From Lytechinus variegatus (taxonomy: Eukaryota > Echinodermata > Echinoidea > Temnopleuroida > Toxopneustidae), in contig NC_054741.1 of NCBI RefSeq assembly GCF_018143015.1, positions 9,140,683 to 9,204,682 of the forward strand: a stretch of 64,000 nt of DNA. Direction: 5' to 3'. Both the position numbers and the translations under genes were made by a program. The stretch's first letter is position 1; the number at the start of each line of letters is the position of its first letter. Below are positions 46,575 to 59,100 of the stretch, piece after piece. The notes beneath the pieces are model-generated. The model was not told the DNA's origin and did not search any database. It was given only the letters and a program-made list of their open reading frames with translations.

Positions 46575-49500
46575 GAGTTTCCATGATTAAATTTAAATAT
46601 TCTTTAAAATATTTTTGTAACTCGGCAAGATAACAGCTCGCTAAAATTATCTCAATCGGTATTCTGAATGTTTTACCTCTGGCTTTGTAAGATGATCTCC
46701 GACACTTAACGCATCATTACAGCTCCAACATCATACAGGCTCAGTGAAAGTTCAAGAACTAATTTCAGAATATGTATTTTATCGTAACTCAAAAGATACA
46801 AGAATATTTCTCATTAGACAATTTTCAGAATACAGCCCAAGATGAAATTTGAAAAAATAATTGCTATTAGTAGCCTCTGTTAAAATTTCATTCCATATTT
46901 ATAATTTTATCTTTCATTTTCTCCAGTGTTGTTTCTGATCGGTTCTCATTCTGTTCCTTAAATCTTCCTTCAATTTTTCATTCCCTCATTTTTTGTTGCT
47001 TTCTTCTCACCTTCCTTTGTTTCATTCTCCCTCTGAGTCTACAATCTAGCAACCCAGTGGCGTACATGGCATATCTTGTTGGGGAGGAGGAGCACCAGGG
47101 AGATGGCTCTTGGAATGGGGTTTGTTGCATCCCCCCCCCCCCCCCGAGTCGCATCTTGGGAAAGTGGGTGTCCCTGGGTGTCTGTCCTTACTCTTCACTT
47201 CATCTCGTTTTGTTTTTATCATTAAATGTCCATTCACAGGAAAATAAAGACAGAGCTTGAAAAGGTTTTAGTTCCCATTATTGTATTATCAAAGCATTTC
47301 TAAATGAAATTTAAGGCCCCCCCCAAAAAAAAATATATATATACACGCACATATGTATATAAACCATCCACCAGTCATACTTTGTTAGGCAGTGAAATAA
47401 ACTTGCCAAATTTACAAAAGAAATATTTGATCAATACTCTAGCCAATATTTCTATAGTATTTTATCATGAGTAGTTAATAAAAAAAAAATTCTCAAATAT
47501 TTTAATACAAGCAATGACCAAAATATTCTGAAAGGCCAAATGATAGCATGTTTTTTTTTAAATTATTATGATTGTTATTTTGTCTTTTTGTAACTAACTT
47601 GTGTTTATGTGATTTGCAATCACCTAATAATCATTTGTAAATTTTGTGATTTAAATTTTATATAATAAAAACAGAATTTAACAAACAAAAAACCTGCAGC
47701 CACCCCCCCCCCCACCCACATACAAGTTTACAATTATCTACCATATCACTCACATAATTCAAACTCAAATGACCACTAAGAAATACAAGCTTTCATCAAT
47801 CTTAAGGAGAGCACTGCCTGAGCGGTCTTTATCATAATAATCAATCCAAAGGGAGAAAAATAAAACAATGACAATCCCTTTGAAGAAGTGGACACATAGT
47901 TAATGTACATAAAAATAGAATCAACATTGCATAAAATATCCATCACAAAGTACATCCAAAACCTCTTCTGATCAATCACATTCCATTATCAATACAGATA
48001 TTCCACAAGATTTTATTACTCAAATTGATAAGAAAATTCAATGGGAAAAAAAATCCAAAAAGGCGTTGAACGACTACATTATTACTACCATAAGGGGTAA
48101 TGATATTATTGAAACAAAGACAAAATCTCCACATTGTTTTTCTTAGAAAAATTGAAGACACATGCGAATGTCAATACATACCTTACATGAAGTATATTAG
48201 TTCTCTTTATTTTACAATGTTTTGGCAAGGGGCTACATCACATCTCTGCCACATTTGATATAAAACTAAACAAACAGTCGTCACCTCACTGCAAAAGTGC
48301 ATTAAAATATACCTATAATCTATCAGAAGTATTTGATACTGCAGGTATTTTGTAAATAAGTATCATTTATGTTCAAAGGTGTATTATAAAAAGAAAGAAA
48401 GAGAGAGATATACTGAAGAGGGAAGTGTATCTATTCTACCCTTTCTACCAAATATGCACTTGTTTTAGGCTTAGCTTTGATAAATATTTGTAAGGCCATA
48501 AATCACTTGGGTATATAATATAAGACTGAAAGGGGGAATCTTAAGGATTTTTACAAAAGACGGCCAATTACAACATTTTTTACTATCAAAAAAGCAAACC
48601 AAAATCTGGAGTTAAAATATGTTTCATTTGTGACTAGAATGAAAATTCATCTTTAAATAATACAGTACACAATACACAGTCTCTTGTAACATTACCCTAC
48701 ATTTTGCAGTGAGGTAATAAGTACAAATTCAGTAATAATATAAGAAACTTTACAGTAACTGACCATATAAAATGAAATCTCACTCACTCACAACCCTGAT
48801 GTCAAATACAATGCATTCAGTCATGTATGGGGGGTTTTATATTTCATCATTTTGATAATGGATCATGTGGTGATGAATTAAAGCTTCTGACATTCAACAT
48901 ACAATTCACAAAGCACTATGGTTGAGACCTACACATTCAATACTACTATAAAGAGTGCATACTAATATGAACTACAACATCAAAATACTGATTCTACATG
49001 CCTCATGTGCATGTTCCAAGCACAAGGGGCATTGAAACAAGACAGAATCTTCATGCTGTCTGACTACAATCAAATGACCACTTTTCTGTATAAAAATATC
49101 ATTCTTAACAATATTATTGAATGGCAGTCAGCATGTTATTCTTACACTCTAGGGATAAAAACATGAGAGAGAATTACATCAAATTGGCTGCCACATTTCT
49201 CATACTCATTTCAAGATCGCCCTACATTTCAGTTTACTTCACACTTGTTAAATTTCTTTTGATACATCATGGCGATTTTCTTTTGTTTGCCTTTCGTTAT
49301 TCTTTTCTTATCGATATGGGTAAAATCAGACTGGAGACAGAATGGGTGATGTCAAATTCAGTGGTAACCTTTGGTGTTGTCTATTTGTAAATCCTGACCA
49401 AAAAGAGTCAAGCTGCATTTTTGCTCCACCCAAGGCCCCCCCCCCATAGTGACAAAATTGAAATCAAGTTGGTCCTGGGATTAACCTCAGAATCTATTAA

Positions 49501-51854
49501 TAACATAATTTGGATATAATAGACTCACAGCAGGTGTCGGTCAAAGCTAGAGATGGAAATCTGAATTGTGCTTTTAACACCAACACCGAATTTGAAATCA
49601 TCCAATTTACGCACCAAGGAGGATTCCCTGAAACTTTTGGTCTTATACTCGTACACTTACAACCTGATGGAGGCTGACACACTAAAACACAAACAAGAGA
49701 TAAAAATGCCCATGGCTTACTACTACGTAGAGCAATACAAATCCAAATTAATTGAAAATAATATATATTCAAACAAAAAAGCTTTGAAAAAATCATGAGC
49801 ATGAATTAAACCATTAATGAATTAATTTTTCATAAAATAAAAGAATTATGCTTTAAAAAAGGTTAAGACTAGGCAACATAAAAATATTCTTCAGCAACAT
49901 AAAGCACAAAAGTAATATCACTAAATAAAATGAAGTCATAACTAATCATGATTCACTATTCCTTCTCTAACATGAACTTTTTGTAAAGCCACACTGATTG
50001 TAAACACATAAATAAATATTACAAAATCATGAAAATATGAAATCATAAAAATCTCTTTTGATAAGGCAGGATATTTTTCAATGAATACTCTTCTCCGGTA
50101 CGACAATTCAGTTTCAATGATGAAACAGTTTACATAATATAATCTCAATTTTTTCACCGATTCCTTCATACCAGAGTTGACTTGTTCCTTTCTAAGGCTG
50201 CATGATATTGCGTACATGATATTACAAGCTGTAAAATCATACTACTAAGATATAAATATATCATCCTGATGAATGATTGTCAATGTTTATTCAGCTATGG
50301 CCAACATATATGTAACAGGTGCAATAGGTGGGATTCACAATATTAAGGCTTCTTATCAATCTTTAGATTCTTGTGAATAGTTTAAGGTAGGTTTCTTGTC
50401 AGGAAACAATAAAATAAGTTTCTTTGTGAAATATTGAGAGGTGACATATCGAGGACCCAATGATTATCATCTATTCATTTAAATTCAAATGGCACAATAT
50501 TACAATATCACTGTCATATCAGACAGCTAAACAATTTACTTTACTACATACAAAATACAGCAATGTAGTATTTTGAGGAAATAGCCCATCTGTGTGGGCA
50601 AATATTAATATTACCATTTCTGTATTATCTTATGTTGTTTTGCACTTTTGGGGATATTTCCATTACAACCAGTCATACATTCACCATGGGGGGGGGGGGG
50701 GCAAAAATCTACAAAATGGTGTGGGAATTCATTAACTTCAGTAAATTGAAAGACTTTTTGAAGAGGCATGACTTGTGCATGAATTGCAGTAAAGCATTCT
50801 CTACCAGGTTTTATGCTAAGCCTTCAGTTTTTGTCAAAGAAATAAGTTTTAAATTCATAGTAAACTGGTCTACTTAAATCAATATTTATATCTTGGTTCT
50901 GGCATTTCACTTTAAAAGGCTGAAGAGCGTTAAATATGCAAAGCTTTCCACATTAAAAATACATTTGAGTTTGTTAGAATTTCGAGTTGGTTGGATGTGA
51001 AAAGCTTGGTTACTCTTCATGCAGTTCCTACTGGCCATATCAATACTGTGTTTTATCAACGAAAATGAACAGAGATGTCCACCAAAAGAACTTTCACCCA
51101 ACACTCTTCTCTGATCAAACACAATGAGCAGATTTTATTTCTCTGCACATTTCCATCTCAATACTACAGTGGAATGCTACCCTTTTCTCCTCACACACAA
51201 ATAAATAGTAAATCAGATTCCGCATAAATGTTCAATGAAATGGGAGTTCATGGTCCAATATTCCAGTCAATTTGGTAACTCTATTTCAGGAGCATGATTG
51301 AATAGATCTACGGTGTATAATTATTTTCTAAGATGACTATCTCCCTGATAGTGACACATGCAGAAAGGACTGTCATATGTAAAATCTCTACTTAATGCAT
51401 GGCTAATATTGAATCAACCCTATTACAACAGCCTTGATGTGTCAGTCTCAAGCCTATTCAAAAAATAAGAAATTTAATTTGTAAGCAGGTCAATTATCAG
51501 GAGTGATTAGAAGCCCTACAGCTACTTGGAACACACATCAAGAGCACAACCAGATGTACAGGCTTGATATCTGGAGGTGTTCTTACATGCCCTCTCTAAA
51601 GCTGTGGGCCTACCAATATTCACCGTCTTTCATACAGAGCCTGAGAGCTGATAAACTAATGGGGCTGATCAAATACATTTAGGATCCCCATATCAATGTT
51701 TTGGAATCAATTGAAAATTTGCAATCGATTGCTGAGCTTCCTCTTGGACCAGAGTGTGAACTGATTCGCTACAGCTCAAATTGATCTATCCATTGTACAA
51801 TTTCAACAAAAAACTGCAACTGATTGTAAATATTTTCATGCAACATCCACAAAC

Positions 51855-52064
51855 GGGGTGTTGCAAGAAACTTGCGATCAATTGCAAGTCTATTTTCGTT
51901 CCCGAAATCTAGCATATGCCATGCAATTAATTATAAATTTGCGATTGCTTGCTAATCTGCTCCAAGAAACAAGGAGTGTAATCTGATTTGCTGTAGCTAA
52001 AAGTGATCAATCAATTGCAAAAGAATATTTGCGATTGATTGCAAATATTTTCTTGCAACACCCA
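51855..52064. mobile_element. MITE, GGGTGTTGCAAGAAA ends
   Basis: ggggtgttgcaagaaacttg and the inverse ttttcttgcaacaccc are the tips, with GATTGCAA and TTGCAATC motifs inside. Related fragments run through 51695-51850. Confidence 0.75.
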
Positions 52065-52343
52065 CTATGAGTTCTTCACCTGACAAGTCTCACACAGGAT
52101 CATTGATGGTTGCAGGTACTCATGGTTGAGAAAGGGATTCATAGGCAAGGCCCCATCTTGTTTTTATAGAATAACCCATGTCTTAATTATGGAAAGCCAA
52201 CAACATCACGATTTGTCATTATCACATCCGAAACCTGTAGTGCTCCTAATGATGGCTTATGATTTATCATCATGTTCCTGTGTTTAAGACATGGACTCTG
52301 GACTAGTCATCTACTAGATTATTACACTGCCAGCTGTCCATAC

Positions 52344-52492
52344 TAGAAGCCCATTGCAGGAGTCGCGTGTAATCAAAACTAAAAAAAAAATCAAACACTC
52401 CTCCTTATTTCACACAGTTCATTGGTTAAAAGTTGAGTTGCATTTGATTTTCTTGGTTGCGTTCGATTGCAAAATCTTTCTGCAAAGGGCCC
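52344..52492. mobile_element. Worn copy of the TTGCAGAAAGAG MITE
   Basis: Left tip agcccattgcaggagtcgcg and right tip aatctttctgcaaagggccc match the family at 36754-36899. Confidence 0.55.
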
Positions 52493-53133
52493 AGATTGCA
52501 TAATATTCCCTTGATCTCTCACCACAAACTTACTGACATAGGATACTTGCCTACTGTGCCGTCATTAAAATCATTAGACCGAAGAAAGAATTATAGCTCC
52601 AATCAGGTCAACATTATTTGCTCATTGTCACATTAACATCATATTATCAGAGTGAAATAAACCACACACAAAAAAAATCCCTCGAAAATGACTATGCTAA
52701 AAAACATCATGATCAACTTACACAATATGGTACTGACAGTATTCACCAAGCATTGCTAAATGATTGTGAATCACATACCTCACCACAAACTGAACATGTG
52801 ACAATAAAACATACCTTCGAAAGCCCTTACTTGACAAGTCCAATGTGCAAAATTCACCGTAATTTCACAGGTTATTTTCTGTAGTATTTAATAGTGCATC
52901 ATGTGCATGTGAAATGATACAAATTAATTGCTAATATATTATTTCATGACCATATACATATACTTACTGAAGCAGCTAATGAGCTAAGCAGTCCAGGATA
53001 AGATTTTGAACAGAGCAAAACAATACAACACTCACACTTCAACTATGTGGTGGCAGTTGAAGCTTTGTGAATACTGTCAGTACAAGATCCTCAATATTAA
53101 ATATACAAAGAGAAATAAAAGTTAAAACTAGGA

Positions 53134-56100
53134 TTAAAATACAAAGTCTGCTCCAGCCATATCGATGGCCCATCGGAATTTGTCTCGTTGAGTTCTGTTG
53201 TACACTTTCTCAATAGGCACATCCCATTTCTTGGTCCTAGTAAGTGATAGAAAGAGGAAAATAAAAAGGCAAGAATGATTGCATGTCTACCAATATTCAA
53301 CTTTCACACAGCACTAAATGTATGTTGGCAATGCCTCGAGGTGGTTTCAGATACCCATCTAAATGGATTAGACAAAGCATTGACAAAACTGAGGAGGATC
53401 CCCTTATGCATAGACCTTTGGCTGAAAAATTGTGGAAAATATCAGATTTCAAACTTTTGTCTGAGAAAGTAGCATCAGTTACCAACACTCCCCTTGGGAG
53501 CAACAAAACCAAGTAGCATGATTATAATGACACAAAATGACATTGAGGAAAGCAGTTTATTTTAGACTATTGATATGGAATTAAAGCTGAATGTGCAAAC
53601 CCTACACCACAATGGTTCATTCCAAGTTTGGTGTTGGTATTGTGGTTGTGGTTGATGTCGAAAGCACAAACCAGGCTGCCTTCCAAATTTCCAAAACACC
53701 AAATGTAAGATTCAACAAAGCACTAGCATCATATCTAAGTTAAGTGTTTGGTGCTTGTCTGATGTAGCAATCGGCCCAACACGAACATCAAAGGGTCAAC
53801 ACTAAACCTGATATCCCCCAATGAATCATTTACATAACACTGCACTTACCATGCCACTGATATCCTTGGATCTAAGTAGTTGAGTTTGGAGGTTCCCAAG
53901 GCAATCTCCTTGTTCTCCTCCTTGTCTGTAGCTTTCATCTCTAGCTTAGCAAGCTGATCCTCCAGACGCTCAACTTGCTTCTGTTTTTTCTCCAAGGCTC
54001 TGAACAAAATAAAGACAGAATTTATCAATAATTGTATCCATTATCTACATTAGAGATGTAGGAATACTGTGATAAGCAAAGTTCCCAAACATAATGATTG
54101 AGGGTTCAATTCCAGCTGAAGAAATGATGACCTTGCACACTTTGAATTTCAAGATTCGTGGCTAAGTACATTCTTCAACAGGGCATATTTCTACATTACA
54201 GTTTGTCATGTAATTAATAATCTGGGATTTGTGGCTTTCTCCTAATCCTCTTTTCCTTCAGAGTCATAATAAAATAAAACATATCAAATTTTTGTCATAT
54301 ATTGTCTTGAAAGAAGAATATCATTCTGAATGAAATTATGGGAGAAAATTACCACTTAGTAATGTTGTGAATTGAAGCAAATGAAAAAGTTGTCCCTACC
54401 CAACATCACAATGACATTTTGTACAAGGCAAATTTAACCCTATCTAGGCCGGGGTATTTTTGGAGTTCATATGGCTGGTCACGCCGAAAATTGGCACAGG
54501 TGTTGCCTGGGACATAATCTACAAGAATGTATAGTAACTTATTTCATGCGAAACACTATTAAGTGATTATGCTAATTTATGCGTAATTAGTATGCGAAAT
54601 CATACTTTTTCCTCTAACTCCCTAAATAAGGCTCCATATGTACTGATTTTTGGTATAGAAACTCTTTGTGGTGTTCTTAGCAAGTGTACATGAAAAAAAT
54701 TGTGATATCGAATCATTTTCTTATGTATTATATTGTTTTTTGCAATTTCTTATGTACATCGCTGTTTTTTTGACCTTTTGTTTTTCATTGTTTTTTCAAT
54801 GAAATTTGTTGGGGACTCTTCTATGATAAAAAGCATAAAATAAATACATTTAGACCAGCAAAACTAAAAATAATCATACATTTATGAATTTTGGTTGAAA
54901 ACACAATTTGCATTGACTTTGTACACGAAATCACGTTTTTGAGCAATTTTCGGTCTGACATGCACTTACATAATGTTGCGTAATTTCGGAACCACATACC
55001 CGAGTGACGCGAAATTGGTCTCAAAAGTTGCGCAAGACTTGAAAGTAAAAAGTCAGCGAGAGGCAAAGTAAAAAAAATTTGCGCGGCAAAAATATCGCGG
55101 GATTCGTTGAGGGGGGGGGCCGGCCTAGATAGGGTTAAAGTCCCCACAGGTATAGAGCTACAATATTTGCACCCTTAGTTAAATCTAGATTCACTTACAA
55201 TTTCAATTTCTCATTACGGCTATTCTTATACTCGCTCTTGATGGCTTTCAGCCCCTTGCGAGCTTCCTTGATGTCCTGTTGCTTTTTGGTGATCTTTTCC
55301 TGGAGGTTCTCCATCTGCTTGTCAAAGGTTTTGGGTGCAGCGCGCTGATGGTTACACAGCACTGCCACGGCACGGTTGGCTCGATTGTAAGACAGCATTT
55401 TAGCAGTGACTGTGTCATCAGCTGAAATAAAAGAAAGAGGAAATTACGTATCAACAGTTTTGGGTGCAGTGCCCTGATGGTTACACAGTACTGCCATGGC
55501 ACTGATGGCATGATCATAAGACAGCATCTTAGCAGTGACCATGTCATCAGCTGAAATAAAAGAAATGGAGAAATTGCTTGTCAAACATATTGGGTTCTGA
55601 ATTTGAAAAGGTGACAGGACATTTGCTCCGGGCTTTATTTTGTCTAAGATATAGGTTTACAGTTGCAAAAGGGTTTTACGTTAGGTTTAGGAAAGGGTGT
55701 AGTGTTCAATCCAGGGTTGAAGTTGTCATTCCATTAACATGTGGAATTGCAGCGGAGCAATTGCCGTTGGAGAAAATGTCATGAAACCTTAAAAAAAAAA
55801 AACCAAACCCGAAGACAAGATCATTCAATGCATGTGTACCATATTTCTCATAAGTCTTATATATTGTCTGATTCAAACAGGTTTCAGTGGTTGCTTCAAT
55901 TCTGAAAGACATTCCAAGTCCAATATAGTGAATGACAAAAGTCTGAAAGCATGCTAATACAACAGCCAAGAAAGGAGTCTGTGAAAACTATCAAACAAGT
56001 GATGCATGTACATGATTGATTGATTTGATTGATTGAATGGTTTATTTATTTCAATATTCACTGAAAATAGCAGCCAAATGCTGAATTACATTCAGTTTAC

Positions 56101-59100
56101 AGATGGTTTATATACAGACATTTTAAAAATATACAAATTGGAACAAAACAGGCAAATATCAAAATTGTTCTACAAAATAATTATACATATATGAAATAAA
56201 TTGAAATACTCAGCATATGAGAAGAAAGCCTCAGAGAAAGAAAGGGAGACAGGAACAAAGTTAAAAAGGTTGGGTATTTAACATGAGTTCATTATGCGAT
56301 CTATCCTCACTCCAGTTGAGGCTCTGTTCAATCTATTGAGTTGAACACAGCCTCAACAAGAGTGGATAGGTATCATGCAATGAAAAAAAAAAATAAAAAA
56401 CATGATAGCCATGCAATGAGAAATAAAATATGCATGTAGCATAAAAGGAACAAATATTGAAGACCTTTCAACCAATCAAATCAACAAAATCTCTGTATTA
56501 GTTGTACAAGACTTGAAGGAATTACTGAGCAATTGGTCATTTACTGCATGTGCCTACAGACTGTGGATGACATATGCTTTTGTGACAAGCTATTCACATT
56601 AGACCTCAACTGAAAACAACATCTAGTCATTGCTGGGGGGGGGGGGGCTCTCAATCTTTCACAGTAAGGATCATGACATTGATTTTTAGTGGTATTTGAG
56701 CCTCATTAGTGCCTCTGATTTGGCAACTAGATAATGGGGCACTATAAATATACAGAGACTAGAGTGGACATGAAAGGCTGGAAACACTAATACTCCCATC
56801 ATAATTATATTCATACCATCTGTAAGCTCATGAAGTTGATTCTGCAGGGTGAAGGAAGCATTGAAGGTCCTGAAAACCTTGGCAGTAAGGCCCTCCATCA
56901 GCTCCTGAAGGTACTTGTTGAGGATACCAGTGTTGAGTCGATCAAATAGGTTGTCCTCTCCCTTCTTGTTTTCCATGAACAGCTTCAGATTCTTGAAGAC
57001 CTATCAAAGATGATGCAAAGATGATAAAAAATTCTTCCTCACAATTCAGAAAGTTACATGCTTTGTTTTACTTTATTTTGCAAAGCTTTGGCATCCCTAA
57101 TAATAATCAGTATGAGATTGTTCTGTGAGTCCTATTCAGGGATTTAAGTAATGCTATTGTGTTATTCAACGAAAGTTCAATTGTTAGCAAGCAATTATGT
57201 TTGAACTTGATCTACAGTCTGACCTCTCTTATCCGGACACGTTGGGACCAGCACCAATCCGGATAAGGGATTTATCCGGATCTGGAAGACCCAATATTAA
57301 ATACACGCAGCTGCGCTGCCGGCTGCCTCCCCAGGCCACCGGCGGTAGCTACACTATTATAGTGGGCGTATGGTACAGACAATATTCACTGCAGAGTCAG
57401 TGCAAATTATAGGCAGTGTTTGTATGGTAATGAAATCGATCGATGGCCAAAACTCTTGGATAATTTACCTGCTAAAATGATTGAGGTATACATCAAGCAT
57501 ACCTCGAAAGAAAGAGAATGACTCGATGAAACCAAATTTTAAATTAGATCATCACAGTGGGTATCGCAGCTTCGCAGTGTCAGCCATTGTTACACTGACT
57601 GTAGGCTCAAAGACGATAGCGCTGTCTGAGTGTCTGTATTGAGGCCTAAACTTAGCTAGCAAGACATATGTTGTTTTTCCTGTGAAGCAAAAAGAGAAAC
57701 GTGATGAAATGTTTGCGCTGCACCGATTTACTAGAAATTATCATTCGTAAAGTTCTTTTGGTGATTTGGGTGAGATATTTTCATGAAAAATATGTTTGGT
57801 GTAGGGTGACTATGTTGGGAAATATATGTAATCAAAGTGAGTTTACGTATAGGATTGAAATCTCATCTCATCACGTACCGGTACTAGATTGAATGAAAAA
57901 AAAAATCTCGGCAAGTGTGCGTCCGGATAATAGAGAGATCCGGATAAGGGGAGGCCAGATAAGAGAGGTCGGACTGTATATAAATCTTGAAATTTATATA
58001 GCTTTCTACAGATAGGGAGAAAATAATATTAATGCAGGAGTTCATAGAAAAACATAAACTAATGAGAACATTTGAATACTGTAAGTGTAATTTATCAAAA
58101 CATAATTCACTTCTTCCATTTTTTTCATTCATCAAGATTGATGTAATGAATCATATTACTGAGAGAATCTGTGGCCTGTTTCAGACAATACTCATGATTA
58201 TATTATAGTAATGGTTTTGTTACGGTAACTAGCCTTGAATTTGTTACGATGGCCATAACTACAATAGCAAAATGACCATTATCATGGATTCTTTATGAAA
58301 GAACAACTCTGATCCTAAAGCAAACATTCTCCTATTCCCTTAACAATAAAAAGAGAAAAGGGAAGAAGAGTAAAAAAAAAAAAAAAGGACAGGAATACAC
58401 TCACCCTCTTCTCCACGGGTACAGAGTTCTCGTACCTGATGGAATCTTTACCCAAGAAATCAAACTTAACCACAAACTCCTGGCCGTCAAGCTCCTCAAA
58501 GAGTTCAATGTGCTCTACCCTTAGGGAGCAACAACCAACAGTATCTGCTGTCTCACCTTCTTCCTTCTCATTACCAGCTCTCAATGCAAGCTAATGTAAC
58601 AAATGTAGGTAATTAAGAGAGAAAAGACCCATGGTATATAAATAATTCATAGTCTGTGTTTACTCTGACATGCAAAGAGAAATGTCAAGTCCAGGGGATA
58701 AATTTGTTATACAAATTTGAATAGCATTTTGGTCATAAGAGAAAAGCTCTCAACTAAGTAATGTACAGTCCTTTGTAAAAATATAATGTACAAAAGATGT
58801 GATGCATAGCAGTCTTTCAAATATGTGGAGCAAATTGCGATGTGATACCAGGAAAATTATTCCCTGAAGTCTCCTGCAGAGTTTAACTCTAAAGGAGTAA
58901 CATTCTTTGCAAAACTCATGGAACACATGAGCTACTTTACGCTCATTCCACATTTCATTAAAACAAGTGGAATGCCTCTGGCCGTCTCACCTGCATCACG
59001 CGATTCAACATAGCAGCAGTGCTGACTTTGAAAACTACTATAACTCACACAAGATGTTCAGTGATACTTGGTTACTCTTATTTCTACGTTTTATGAATTA

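Larger units (their letters stand above)
46406..53133. other. Region between CTSA and TOP1 (same strand)
   Basis: It holds the CTSA promoter on the left and probably the TOP1 3' UTR on the right. Most of 46.6-51.8 kb is AT-rich with homopolymer runs (C-run near 47131, G-run near 50687) and no recognised gene. A GCAACACCC-end MITE and a worn TTGCAGAAAG MITE occupy 51.8-52.5 kb. Confidence 0.55.

Noticed and set aside
49497..49802. 101- and 76-residue overlapping frames between CTSA and TOP1
   Set aside because: No splice sites of good quality, no motifs, and composition like the AT-rich flank.
53275..53516. Overlapping plus-strand frames after the TOP1 last exon
   Set aside because: They fall in the intron between the last two TOP1 exons on the opposite strand, with no domain and no splice support.
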